Positions 22,391-34,470 of a stretch of DNA of 64,000 nucleotides are shown here, one piece after another. The notes under the pieces were generated by a model. It had not been told where the DNA came from, did no database searches, and saw nothing but the letters and a program-made list of their open reading frames with translations. The DNA is from Uloborus plumipes (taxonomy: Eukaryota > Arthropoda > Arachnida > Araneae > Uloboridae). The position numbers and the translations under genes are program-made. Numbering within the stretch: position 1 is the stretch's first letter; each line of letters opens with the position of its first letter. The stretch spans positions 62,001 to 126,000 of the forward strand of contig JAXGGA010001693.1 in the NCBI GenBank assembly GCA_038373865.1, given 5' to 3'.

Positions 22391-23655
22391 AGTGGCAAGG
22401 CCGCATCCAGAATTTCTTTTTTCGGGGTGGACCCAGATTCGCACGTCCCCCCCCCCCCGCCTCCAAAAAAAAGAAAGAAAGATGTATAAAAATATTCGCA
22501 TGCATATTTGTGTGTGTGTGTGTCGATGGGTCTTTTTTTTTCTTTTCTTTTGCTGATCTCCTCCCACCCATGTCCCCCACCCCCTTTTTTAATGCTCCTG
22601 CTTTCTGCTTTTCTGTTTCATTTTTGTTGAATGAATGAATGAACTTTTATAGGGAATGCATTTAACTTTTTTAAATGGGGGGAGGGGGGGCGGGGGTATC
22701 TCCCCTGGGAAAGTTTAAAAAAAATAGATTCAAAATTCTGCATTTTGAGGCTTTATATGAGTACTGGGACTACAGAAGTATAAGGGAAAAGTAATCAAAC
22801 AAAAACCTTTTAAATGTTATGCCTTTTGCAAATTAGGATCAATCAAAGTATAAAAAAATGTGGACGGACGAATTCTTAACATTAATCTCCAGAGATAACG
22901 AGCGAGGAAAGAGAAAATGATAAACACGCATCATCACTTGCGTAGTGGCGTACTCAAGGGGTGGGCTGATAGGGCTGCAGCCCCCCTCCGAAATTTTCCA
23001 AAAGTTTTTTTTTTTTTAATTTCAGCTGAAATCGTTCATTTATTTTGATTTATTTATTTAATTTTCCTTTCTTGCTGAAATCATGACATGAAATTTTCTT
23101 TGAAAATAAAATTCAGTATGGGGCAAAATTAAAACAAGAAGTTCTGTCAAGAACTAAACGAGCCTACTTTCCCGTACATCGACATCGGCAATCTAGCATC
23201 TAATCAATATTCTCTTGAATATCTGAAACTGAAAATTATGTCAAACATACCTTTATAACACTTGAAGCTGATTTCTAAAAGCAAAATATACCCCTCTCAT
23301 CAGATGATCAGAACACGTAAAAAGTAAATAAACGAGTAAATAAAGTTTTGTGGCACCTTTTAAAGAATGTAACTGCTATAGTTCTTCCGTAGAAAAATTT
23401 CACAATCGTTTTCAAATGAAAAAAAAAAAAAAAAAAAAATGAAATAAAAGTACAAAGAACATCAAAACACATTTTATCGAAGAAAGAAAAAAAACCTCGT
23501 TCGTTAATAAAATGTCTCGAATTTTATTTTTAATCCTTTGCCAGTTGTTAAATATAAGTAAAGAATAAAATGCTCTCGTGAATGAACAATTTTTGTAATC
23601 AAAAAAAAAAAAAATATCGTCTGCCAAAAAAAAAAAAATAATAAAATAAAAGTAA

Positions 23656-24348
23656 TCTCCATATATTATTTCTCTAAGCCGAATCCTATACCCGGTCGAA
23701 ACTCGCTCATTTCTTTATCGAATTGCAAGAAAATTTATGATTTTGAAGCTTATCCCGCGGGCTATTGACGAAAATTAGACCCACCCTCTAAAAAGTGTCG
23801 GTTCGTTTTTTATTCGAACTTCAATTTTTGGGCACAAAATTGACTCTATCTAGCGAAATAATTGTCGTATCGTCTCCATTTTGATTTCATTGGAAAGATT
23901 TAAAAAAATGCGTTCTTTAGAACGTTTCTCCGCTAGCGCCGCGTAACGAGAATCTCGAAAATCCACGTTTAAGCGACTTATAAGCGATTGAAGTTCGAAA
24001 AAGTTAAATTTTTTGCTCAACTGTTAAAATCGTTATACCATTGTTGTTCAAATCAATTTTAAATGCGACATTTCAAGCCAAGACTTAGCTCGGTAAACCT
24101 TAATTGTAACTTTTATTGTTTCAAAATACTATGGTAGTTTTGCGATAACGTTAGTATTTAGTTTAGTAGTAGCCTTGGGTATTTGATTTTAATATAGGGT
24201 ATCACTTTCGTAGTAGTTGTAAAAGTGAACGTGTCTTTGATCTCTTTGAAAAGTTGTCAGAACGACGGCAGTAGATGGCGATGTTGTGCAAATGAAGCCA
24301 ATAAAAATTGTCGTATTAAATTTTAATAGGTGACCCGTGCGGAATTCC

Positions 24349-24399
<51 letters not shown>

Positions 24400-25077
24400 A
24401 ACTTAAAATTTAATACGACAATTTTTATTGGCTTCATTTGCACAACATCGCCATCTAATACCGTCGTTCTGACAACTTTTCAAAGAGATCAAAGACACGT
24501 TTACTTTTACAACTACTACAAAAGTGATACCCTATATTAAAATCAAATACCCAAGGCTACCACTAAACTAAATACTAACGTTATCGCAAAACTACCATAG
24601 TATTTTGAAACAATAAAAGTTACAATTAAGGTTTACCGAGCTAAGTCTTGGCTTGAAATGTCGCATTTAAAATTGATTTGAACAACAATGGTATAACGAT
24701 TTTAACAGTTGAGCAAAAAATTTAACTTTTTCGAACTTCAATCGCTTATAAGTCGCTTAAACGTGGATTTTCGAGATTCTCGTTACGCGGCGCTAGCGGA
24801 GAAACGTTCTAAAGAACGCATTTTTTTTAATCTTTCGAATGAAATCAAAATGGAGACGATACGACAATTATTTCGCTAGATAGAGTCAATTTTGTGAACA
24901 AAAATTGAAGTTCGAATAAAAAACGAACCGACACTTTTTAGAGGGTGGGTCTAATTTTCGTCAATAGCCCGCGGGATAAGCTTCAAAATCATAAATTTTC
25001 ATGCAATTCGATAAAGAAATGAGCGAGTTTCGACCGGGTATAGGATTCGGCTTAGAGAAATAATATATAGAGATTTT

Positions 25078-25122
<45 letters not shown>

Positions 25123-25145
25123 GGAATTCCGCACGGGTCACCTAG
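23656..25145 (+). mobile_element. Helitron copy A (split by copy B)
   Basis: Starts TCTCCATATATTATTTC after an A. It runs to AAATTTTAA at 24326, is interrupted by inverted copy B, then resumes TTTTAGAG plus a 39-T run, the palindrome GCGGAATTCCGC, ACGGGTCAC and CTAG at 25142-25145. Copy D retains the unbroken TTTTAAGTTTAGAG, which confirms the join. Non-coding. Confidence 0.75.
24327..25073 (-). mobile_element. Helitron copy B, inverted and inserted in copy A
   Basis: Read on the minus strand it begins TCTCTATATATTATTTC and ends with a long T run, GCGGAATTCCGC, ACGGGTCAC and CTAT (the terminal CTAG appears mutated). On the plus strand its palindrome is followed by 43 A residues (24351-24393). 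Together with copy A it makes a near-perfect ~670-bp inverted repeat. Non-coding. Confidence 0.72.
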
Positions 25146-25862
25146 TCTCCATACATTATTTCTCCAAGCCGAATTCTATACCCGGTCGAAACTCGCTCAT
25201 TTCTTTATCGAATTGCAAGAAAATTTATGATTTTGAAGCTTATCCCGCGGGCTATTGACGAAAATTAGACCCACCCTCTAAAAAGTGTCGGTTCGTTTTT
25301 TATTCGAACTTCAATTTTTGGGCACAAAATTGACTCTATCTAGCGAAATAATTGTCTTATCGTCTCCATTTTGATTTCATTCGAAAGATTAAAAAATATG
25401 CGTTCTTTAGAACGTTTCTCCGCTAGCGCCGCGTAACGAGAATCTCGAAAATCCACGTTTAAGCGACTTATAAGCGATTGAAGTTTGAAAAAGTTAAATT
25501 TTTTGCTCAACTGTTAAAATCGTTACATTGTTGTTCAAATCAATTTTAAATGCGACATTTCAAGCCAAGGCTTAGCTCGGTAAACCTTAATTGTAACTTT
25601 TATTGTTTCAAAATACTATGGTAGTTTTGCGATAACGTTAGTATTTAGTTTAGTAGTAGCCTTGGGTATTTGATTTTAATATAGGGTATCACTTTCGTAG
25701 TAGTTGTAAAAGTGAACGTGTCTTTGATCTCTTTGAAAAGTTGTCAGAACGACGGCAGTAGATGGCGATGTTGTGCAAATGAAGCCAATAAAAATTGTCG
25801 TATTAAATTTTAAGTTTTTTTTTTTTTTTTTTTTTTTGCGGAATTCCGCACGGGTCACCTAG
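25146..25862 (+). mobile_element. Helitron copy C, head-to-tail with A
   Basis: TCTCCATACATTATTTC begins on the base after copy A's CTAG. The copy ends with a 23-T run, GCGGAATTCCGC, ACGGGTCAC and CTAG at 25859-25862. It differs from A by scattered substitutions and by lacking the TTTAGAG before the T run. Confidence 0.78.
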
Positions 25863-26647
25863 TCTCCATATATTATTTCTCTAAGCCGAATCCTATACCC
25901 GGTCGAAACTCGCTCATTTCTTTATCGAATTGCAAGAAAATTTATGATTTTGAAGCTTATCCCGCGGGCTATTGACGAAAATTAGACCCACCCTCTAAAA
26001 AGTGTCGGTTCGTTTTTTATTCGAACTTCAATTTTTGGGCACAAAATTGACTCTATCTAGCGAAATAATTGTCGTATCGTCTCCATTTTGATTTCATTGG
26101 AAAGATTAAAAAAAATGCGTTCTTTAGAACGTTTCTCCGCTAGCGCCGCGTAACGAGAATCTCGAAAATCCACGTTTAAGCGACTTATAAGCGATTGAAG
26201 TTTGAAAAAGTTAAATTTTTTGCTCAACTGTCAAAATCGTTACATTGTTGCTCAAATCAATTTTAAATGCGACATTTCAAGCCAAGGCTTAGCTCGGTAA
26301 ACCTTAATTGTAACTTTTATTGTTTCAAAATACTATGGTAGTTTTGCGATAACGTTAGTATTTAGTTTAGTAGTAGCCTTGGGTATTTGATTTTAAAATA
26401 GGGTATCACTTTTGTAGTAGTTGTAAAAGTGAACGTGTCTTTGATCTCTTTGAAAAGTTGTCAGAACGACGGCAGTTGATGGCGATGTTGTGCAAACGTA
26501 CAAGGGTGCCTTAGCAGGGGAGCGAAACTAAGACACCAAATCTAACACATCCAATCTAGGACTGAAATCTTTGAACCTGAATGACTCAATTTTAAGTTTA
26601 GAGTTTTTTTTTTTTTTTTCTTGCGGAATTCCGCACGGGTCACCTAG
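25863..26647 (+). mobile_element. Helitron copy D, head-to-tail with C, carrying an extra segment
   Basis: TCTCCATATATTATTTC begins right after copy C's CTAG. After GATGTTGTGCAAAC (about 26497) some 90 bp unlike the other copies (GTACAAGGGTGCCTTAGC...) replace the usual ~40-bp segment. Then ATTTTAAGTTTAGAG, T run, palindrome GCGGAATTCCGC and CTAG (26644-26647) follow, with host T after. Confidence 0.75.
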
Positions 26648-28499
26648 TAATAATTAATTAAACAAAAAAAAAAAAGAATAAATAAACAAAAAATCGTCTG
26701 CCCAGTCAGTCATTTTTTTCTGAGCCTGCATTTCCGCCATGTTTGCGGAGTCGGAGTCGGAATCAGAGTCCTCACAGAAGATTTTTCAGAAAAGTACTTT
26801 ACATACATTTTTTTATCAAAACTGTTTTCTTATAAAGTTAAGGAAATCCGCCTTTAAGTTTAGAATCAACATTCAATTTAAATTTCCCAGTAGGCGCTCA
26901 TGTTAAAAATTTTTCTGAACGGTTCATCATTGAACGAAAAATGGTTCAAATTGAAAAGTGAAATATGGGAATGAGTCTCTCCGAGATCTTTCGAACAAAA
27001 AAAGTTTATTCAATTCAGACGGTTGAACAATGATGAACCGTTCAGAAAAAATTTTAACATGAGCGCCTACGGAGAAATTTAAATTGAATGTTGATTCTGA
27101 ACTTTAAGGCGGATTTCCTTCAAACTAACTTTGTAAGAAAATGGTTTTGATAAATAATGTATTGTAAAGTACTTTTCTGAATAATCTTCTGTGAGGACTC
27201 TGATTCCGACTCCGACTCCGCAAACATGGCGGAAATGCAGGCTCAGAAAAAATGACTGACTGGGCAGACGATTTTCTGTTTATTTATTTATTTGTTTTGT
27301 TTAATTTATTATTATTATTATTTTTTATCAGACGATTTTTTTTTGTCAACAAAAATTTTTCATTCACGAGAGCATTTTATTCCTTATTTATATTTAACAA
27401 CTGGCAACGGATTAAAAATGAAATTCAAGACATTTTATTAACGAACGAGTTTTTTTTTCTTTCTTTGATAAAATGTGTTTTGAAGTTCTTTGTACTTTTA
27501 TTTTATTTATTTATTTTTTTTCTTTTGAAAACGATTGTGGAATTTTTCTACGGAAGAACTATAACAGTTACATTCTTTAAAAGGTGCGACAAAACTTTAT
27601 TGACTCGTTTATTTACTTTTTACGTGTCTATTTTATCTGATGAGAGGGGTATATTTTGCTTTCAAAAATCAGCTTTAAGTGCTATAAAGATATGTTTGAC
27701 ATAATTTTTAGTTTCAGATAATCAAGAGAATATTGATCAGATGCTAATGCCGATGTCGATGTACGGGAAAGTAGGCTCGTTTAGTTCTTGACAGAACTTC
27801 TTGTTTAATCTCTCCATTTTACTATGTGATGTGAATGGTTATCTTATAATTCGAATTGTTGATATTTGTTCCAAATATGTTTCAGAAACACCGATGAACG
27901 CTTGTTCATTCATCTAATTGTATTAAATAAATTTCAAAAAATGTGTGATTGAGACCCAATATTAAGAATACAGTAAAATAAATGGCAAAATTAATGCTAT
28001 CAAAGCGCAAATTTGCGAAAATATTGCTCGCACTTGTTTAAGAAACACCTCCTTCAATAAAGAAAAATTTTCTAATTTCAATTTTATCATTTACTATTTT
28101 CATCAAAACACTTTACTTTTCAACAATAATTATGACGCTAAAAAGTATTTTTTTAATGATGTACTTTTGTCATCTGAAATTAGCATTGGATAACAGAAAT
28201 TCAAAACATTTACTTTTCTTAGCTACATTTTATGAGGTGTTCGCCCCCTCCTCTCAAAGAGTCTCGTCTCAGCCCCCCCCCCCCCGAAATTATTTGTCTT
28301 CGTACGCCGCTGCTTGCTTACATCGGTTCAATATAGTATTTTTTTATTATTTCCTCCAACTCACCAACATACACAACACTGAATAGTATAAAATGACCAA
28401 TCGTAAAAAACGCACAAATCGTTCAAAAGAAATGGTGTTGTAGAGATTTAGAAAATAAGTAACGAGACAATAATTTTCGGACCATTTAGACAACGATTT

Positions 28500-29074
28500 T
28501 AACAACGATCCTATGAGAGTTTCTTAGCTATTTTGATTATTAGCTCAATATGTACTATTTTAAGAAAAGTTATTCAACCATTATTTTCTTGTATCTCAAT
28601 AGTAACGTTAATTAAAGTGTCCTGCTTGTGCTTATCGTACTTAAGAAATCCTTCATGGTGTAAATATGAAATACGAAATGAAACAAGAACCTTAATTTAG
28701 AACAACAATCATATGAGATTCTTCTCGGATATTTTGACCATAAGCTCAATATGTAGTTTCAGAAAAGTTCTTTGACAATTATTTTCTTGTACCCAAGAGT
28801 TAAATCACCTTTCGAGAAACTTCATAAAAGAAACACTGCTGAAGGAAAACTTGTCCCTTTTAAATTACATTTAAATTTAACTATTGCGAAAAAAAAGGGC
28901 CAAGATTAATGCTATTTTATTTTTAATAAAAACTAAAGCTGTATAGTTTATTTCGGGGCCAGTTTGAGCCCCAGAGCTCCCGTCTAGCTGCGGCCCTAGA
29001 AAAGAGTGCAGGAGCCCCAGAACAAATTGTTGATTAAAAACTAATTTAATTTAAGGTTTTAAACCCTTCCACTT

Positions 29075-29126
<52 letters not shown>

Positions 29127-31700
29127 GTATGCTTTGGGCAACTGGGCTCAGGAGTTTCTAAGGTTTTACGACCTTCTTTTCTTTTCAAATGTAATGGAAT
29201 TTGCAGTTAAGTAGGATTTAAATATAAAATTTCCCTAAAAATAACCATAATTATAGATGAAGAAGAAGAGGTGAGCTTCATTGTTAAAGAAATAAGCAAA
29301 CGATGCACTTCAATTGAAGCCCAAAATTTTTCTCATTCATAGCTGGGTATATGGCTAAAAAATTCCTTAAAAATTCCTAACTAGTTTCGAATATTTGTGT
29401 ACAGAATCTGCTCCTTTAGCGCCCGTTACATAGAATACGGAATAACATTGTATACTATATAGGATTCTATCGGTTATTTTCGAAAGACAGCACAGGATTT
29501 TTTTCCGCGAGTCGCTCATATAAAGAAAGAGCCAATGTATGAAAATTTTACAATAACAGCCTTCAAACAAAAACCAACACCTAAAATTATTCAGTTCTGT
29601 TCTTATTTAATAGTCCTCAACCGTATTCCAAGCAGCAACCCAGAATGGCTACTCAACTTGAGTAACCATTGACGGCGGAAAAAGCAACCTGCAGGGGCAA
29701 GCAAGATAGAGAGGCACAAAAGAAGGCATTTCTTCTGCCTCTCTCTCGTTCTTTAATTTGCTTTCGTAGCTTATTGATGCGACGTGAAGTTAGAATATCC
29801 GCGTTTTGGAAAAAGTGTGAATTACAATGTTTTAAATCTATCGAACAAATCTGTTCGATATATTAAAAACATTGTTCAATTAGGATTGAAAATGCATAAG
29901 TTATGATGTAGTGCTTTTAGTTGGTTGGGGGGTGATCAGCATTCCAGCATTAATCGGTTTAAATGAGTACTAAGTATTTATATTTTACATTCTTTTGCTT
30001 ATAACATTCAATGTTCTCTCCATAAAACTGTCTTTTTCTTTTTCCCCTTGACTTCTTAACCTAAAACGTAATTTGAAATAAATAAATAAACTACAATAAA
30101 AAAATTTAACGAAACACGGACATCACTGTACAAACATGATACGGAATGAACAGTTTTTATCCTCAGCTCTTTTTATTTGTTTCTTTAAACTCTGGTTTGA
30201 TGATAAATTATAATTTCTAACTCAATGTTAGTGACGAGCTGATTTGTTGGCTTCGGTTACGCAGTAGAAAAAACAGTTAAGAGTGAAAAAAAGAAAGAAA
30301 AGAAAATTATTTAAAGTCAGGAAGCAAATTTGCGATGCATATTTTGCTCATTGTGGGCCTCTTACCCAACTTTTATGTGAGTATTTTTTTAACGAGTATA
30401 AGTGGGGAAAAACAGAAATATGATGAACTTGCCACCCTGGACAAATGCCACGTCTTGTATTTGTTTAAAATTGCCAATATCATTCCAGTAGGATCTTCAG
30501 TTGCTGTTTATGCTGGGATACTCACTGGTCAGTCTCTGATTATCCATTTTTTTTTTTTTTTTTTACTGTCACATTATAAAAAATTATTGGTTGACCGTAA
30601 AGCTTTATTACCAGTAATATTTGCTCAGAATGACAAAATAAACAAATAAAAAGCTAATGGCAATAAGTCAAATTTAAGCTCTCCGGCAAGTGTTACGATT
30701 TTTTTTTCGAGAGGAGATTGGTTAGTTTTGGTGCATTGATCGAACTGTTGACCAACAGTCATTTCAAACATAGAAAATGCGTTAAATTAGTTGCTTTGAC
30801 ATTTTCAGCTTTTCAAATTTTAAATAGCACATTATAACAGGGGTCGGAGTATTAATTGCAAAAAAAAAAAAAAAAAAATAGGACACAATTTTGATAAAAT
30901 TTTAGGAAATTTTTAATGCAACAAAATATCAAGTTCTGATGATTTAAATGTAATTTATAAACTTATATTCGAAGAGAATAATCAAACTTTTCAAATTCTA
31001 TCTTAAAAACAACAACAGAATGCATTTAATATTTTATTCTCTTACGCTGCATAACACGTTATAAAGTAGAAATATTTCATCGTGCGATTGAAATCAGGTT
31101 AAATGTAAGCAGGTAATTTAAAAAAAAACTTCTAATGAATTTTATTACACAATAAGTGTGAAAATAAACATTTTATTACAGAAATAGAAAATCTTTTTAT
31201 GCAGTCTTTGTATTTTCATGAGGAACAAAAATTATTTTTTAATTAAATTGATCACACCCAAATCTATACAGAGAGGGTCAAAAATTTGTAAAACTTGGTA
31301 AAGTGGGCTGTTAGGTATTCAAAGTTAACTGTAAGCTGTGTCTTAAAATTGAAAAGATAAAACAATAAAAACTACGAATTCATGAATAACTTCAAAAGAC
31401 AATTTAACATTTTAAAGTCATTTTTTTTAAACATGATAAAAAACTAAATCTTTTAGCAGTTGCTTAAAAAACTTCCACTTTATTTATTTTATTTCAATAG
31501 TACATAAGATAAACTTTGATTACATCTCCCCCCCCCCCCCATACACAGAACTGCAATTTGAGAGGAAGGGAATATAGTGCTCCTCTGGTAAGTTGAGCTA
31601 CATAATCTCGACAATACTTGCCTCTTTTTGGGCAATTAAGTAAAACGAAACATGTTATTAGAGCAGGTTTTAGTTGGAAAACTACATGAAAGTAATCAAA
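28500..31700. other. No gene recognised apart from a weak exon candidate
   Basis: AT-rich. Contains an uninterrupted poly(T) of about 50 bases near 29074-29123 and an imperfect hairpin around GAGAGGCA...TGCCTCTC near 29712-29746. Only the 30335 reading frame is worth noting. Confidence 0.4.
30335..30526 (+). CDS. Weak candidate for the signal-peptide exon of FGFR
   Basis: The ATG opens a hydrophobic leader (MHILLIVGLLPNFYVSIF) and an open frame with no database-like domain. It could leave phase 1 at ACT G|GTCAGT (donor at 30527), the phase needed by the first identified FGFR exon at 38183, but GTCAGT is a poor donor. An alternative strong donor, GTGAGT right after LLPNFY, would be phase 0. 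It is on the correct strand about 7.7 kb upstream. No homology supports it. Confidence 0.2.
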
Positions 31701-31706
31701 CTCAGT

Positions 31707-32372
31707 CAGCGGCGTACGCAGACAAATCATTTCAGGGGGGGGGGGGCTGAGCCGAGACTCTTTGACATGGGGGGGGGCACCTCATAAAATGTAGTGAAGG
31801 GAAGAAAATGTTTCGAATTTGTGGTATAAATACTGATTTAATGTGACAAAAATACATCACTAAAAAAAAAAATTTTTTTTGTTTAAAGTAAAGCATTTTG
31901 CTGAAAACAGAAAATGAAATTGAAGTTTGAAATATTTTTCTTCATTGACGGAGGTGTTACTGAATCACATGCTTGCAATATTTTAGAACATTTGTGCCTT
32001 AATATCGTTAATTTTGCTATTGATTTTACTATTATTCCTAATACTGGGTTTCAATGATGAGTGAACAAACGTTGTCGGTGTTTCTGAAACATCTATTTGC
32101 AATAAAAACTAAGAAAACTGAATTGATTAAGACAATCATAAACGTGACATACAGTAAAATAGACGAGTCAACACCTTTAAAGAAATCAATTTTTTTTCTT
32201 TTAACTTTTTGTCTCATATTTAATTATTTGATCTGAAAACTTTTCTGATTTTGCGACTTTGAAAAGAAAGGAAGGAAAAAAAAAAAGATTGAAGCTTGAA
32301 TGAAAAAAATTCGTTTCGAAAATTTCGGAGGGGGCTACAGCCCTATCAGCTATCCCACTGAGTACGCCACTG
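31707..32372. mobile_element. hAT-type MITE, 666 bp
   Basis: Ends CAGCGGCGTACG and GTACGCCACTG are inverted repeats. The flanks are a perfect 8-bp duplication, AACTCAGT (31699-31706 and 32373-32380). A G-run follows the left end and GGAGGGGGCTACAGCCC precedes the right end. It is the simple relative of the enlarged element at 22943-28312, in opposite orientation. No coding sequence. Confidence 0.85.
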
Positions 32373-33368
32373 AACTCAGTTCAACGATAAATATTTTATT
32401 ATCACTCCTAACAGAGGTAATATTGTCAAGGGCATAGCTCAACTTTCCAGAGAAACAGTTTCTAGTTTACAGATTTTTCATTTATTTTCAAAGGAGGGGG
32501 GGGGGTGTTAAAACACTTGATCTTATTCCTTTCCCCCAACTTTTTTTTTGCAACACCTGCTATGGAAGCTGCTTTTAATTTCTTTATTATTTCAAATTTA
32601 ACCTTTTTTTAAGAGTATGAATGACAGCTAGTGTTATAATGTATAGATAAAACAAAAAGCTTTATTTTGAGAACATGTTTCAGTTCACTGCTCTCCCCCT
32701 CCCCTCTTCTCCAGAAAAAAAAATGCCAAGCAACATGGGTTTTTTCTTCATTTTTAAGGAAATTTGAGGAATTATCAACTTAATTTTATGGTATCATAAA
32801 TGGTAAAAAATGGTAAATTACCATAAATGGTAAAAATAATCACTATGAAAAGTTTTATTTTTAAGGTGAATTTCCTTTTCCTGCTCAAGTAAAAAGTGAA
32901 ATCATAAACATTTTAAGATTTTTAGGACAAAGTTCAAAATTTTAAGAATTTTATGACACTTAAAATTTTAGGACTTTTAGGACTACGCCTAGCCCTGTTA
33001 TAATAAAATTAGCGCAATAATAGCAATCATTACTTATTTGCTATTTTATTTCAATAATTGAAATTATATTATGCGTTTAAAAGTTTTAATTTTTTTGCTT
33101 TTTCATATATTTGCGAACAGATAAATCAGAAGATAAAATTCGCTGAAACTTATTTTACGATATTAATGGAAAACTATAATTTAACACATTACTTTTGTAT
33201 AACTTTACATAAGCCGCAGCCACGAACTCATTTCAGTCTACTTTGTTCAAAAAGCAAGCTGTCGATGACAAAGCTAAATTCTCTTTATTTGCTATGTTCC
33301 CACAGACTAAGGAGGGGTACTTGACCCCCCACTGGTGGTTCTCCCCTCGAAAAACGGCTTGCGGCTTA

Positions 33369-33620
33369 ATTACTTTCCTCAGCTTCGACGAGAAAGCGGA
33401 GTAGCTGCAAAAACGTAGCGGATCCGTATTGGCGACTTATTGCCTCTAAGACAGCCGCAACGCGCTTTTCGCCAAAATTGTTTCGCCAAACTTCTCCTAA
33501 ATGTTGGCTTTTTCGTAATACACGGGCAACGCTTGGTCTCTCGGCCAAAAAGCATAGGATAAGGCTAGAGAGTCCCGTCTGTTCGAGTTCTTTAGTCTGT
33601 GCCCCTACTTTCGCTTAGTT
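33369..33620 (-). CDS. Unrecognised GC-richer open frame
   Basis: A minus-strand frame open for about 84 codons ends in a stop at 33366-33368. It contains FLAERPSVARVLRKSQHLGE and then FGEKRVAAVLEAISRQYGS, with a C-terminal FLVEAEESN. Composition is visibly less AT-rich than its surroundings and the residue mix is protein-like. No family recognised. It could be a coding exon of an unknown gene or part of a transposon; no clear splice acceptor was chosen. Confidence 0.25.
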
Positions 33621-33703
33621 TAAGTACAAAGGAAAACGGTTTTTGCGGCTTGATGCAAGTTTTGCACAGCGTTTCATATTATGTTCATCCTGCAGCCGGG
33701 CAG

Positions 33704-33905
33704 ATACTGCCGTTTACCTGCCCACAGCAACGAAAAATGCAGTTACTGCTAATTACCATTGGTTAAAAAACAGTTTTTTTTCATCGGAAACCAAAAAAAG
33801 ATGCTTGTACCATAAAACTAATGTAACATAGATTTCAAAAATGCAAAAAAATGAAAATCGAAAAATTTGCAGTTACTGCCCTTTACCTGCCCACGGCAGT
33901 ATTAG
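33704..33905 (+). repeat. Direct repeat pair, GCAG.TACTGCC...TTTACCTGCCCAC
   Basis: GCAGATACTGCCGTTTACC (33704) and GCAGTTACTGCCCTTTACC (about 33871) are followed in both cases by TGCCCAC.GCA. Short local duplication of unknown nature. Confidence 0.4.
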
Positions 33906-34470
33906 TCACTAGATTTTTTTAAAAATCAATGAATTTCAATCTTTTGAAATTTGCTTCGCTTCGCTTCGCTTTTATATTAAAAGATGTAAATAAATGTTAT
34001 TCCATTTAGCAAACAAATACGCTTTTTAAAATCATTAAGATACATAATTTTTACAATGAGCGACAGAAATATAAATTACACTGAGCTTTATGGCAACCTA
34101 AAGACCATCAAAACTTAGAAAAAATTATTGCAACAGTAAAATCAAATAGCAAATACGATTTTCGAAAAAAGGAATTTTCCGACATTCTATAAGAGTAATT
34201 ATCATGTTATAATATTGACAAAACTGTCAGTTTTCCCCCAAATATATTGAATATTGATTTTTTTTTAAATTTGTTAGAGGCTTCTTATAGTGAATTCAAG
34301 TAGTAAGGTTTAATTCTATGCCTACTCAATTGTAATCAAAATTTTTGGTAATGACTCATTAAAATTATTTTGTGTTCAAATTCCCCTATTGGTACATCCA
34401 GCTTTTTGAAAAAGTGCATACTACACATTAGTCATCAGTAGTAGCGACTATTATATTTTTCACTCCAAGA

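Larger units (their letters stand above)
23133..27805. mobile_element. Foldback element with ~0.8-kb arms, interrupted by Helitrons
   Basis: Left arm 23133-23655 plus 26648-26935 is the inverted copy of right arm about 27026-27805. Both ends are AACAAGAAGTTCTGTC / GACAGAACTTCTTGTT, flanked by TAA (23130-23132 and 27806-27808). About 90 bp separate the arms. Shared landmarks include CGAGCCTACTTTCCCG, GAATAAAATGCTCTCGTGAA and GGAGTCGGAGTCGG. The left arm is split by a 2992-bp Helitron array. No coding capacity. Confidence 0.7.
22943..28312. mobile_element. hAT-type element enlarged by internal insertions
   Basis: Ends TAGTGGCGTACTC and GTACGCCGCTG match, in inverted orientation, the 666-bp hAT MITE at 31707-32372, as do the adjacent 100-500 bp. 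The flanks CTTGCGTA / CTTGCTTA suggest an imperfect 8-bp duplication overlapping a damaged left end. Without the foldback insertion (23133-27805) it would be about 0.7 kb. No transposase gene. Confidence 0.6.
22390..28500. mobile_element. Transposon Z copy 2, split by a 5.4-kb nested insertion
   Basis: Segments 22395-22942 and 28313-28500 are collinear with 17100-17750 of Z1: shared GGCCGCATCCAGAA, GGATCAATC, AAACACG.CATCACTTGC, then TTGCTTACATCG and AAAATGACCAAT. The uninterrupted copy reads CACTTGCTTACATCG near 17590, so the join CACTTGC...TTGCTTACATCGG marks the insertion. Outer edges are approximate. Confidence 0.6.

Noticed and set aside
24337..24540. Short proteins encoded across the Helitron copies (poly-lysine followed by NTTIFIGFICTTSP)
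   Set aside because: Frames run through poly(A)/poly(T) and repeat in every copy orientation; no coding signature.
29700..29750. Hairpin GAGAGGCA...TGCCTCTC as a microRNA precursor
   Set aside because: Stem is short and simple-sequence-like; no second evidence.
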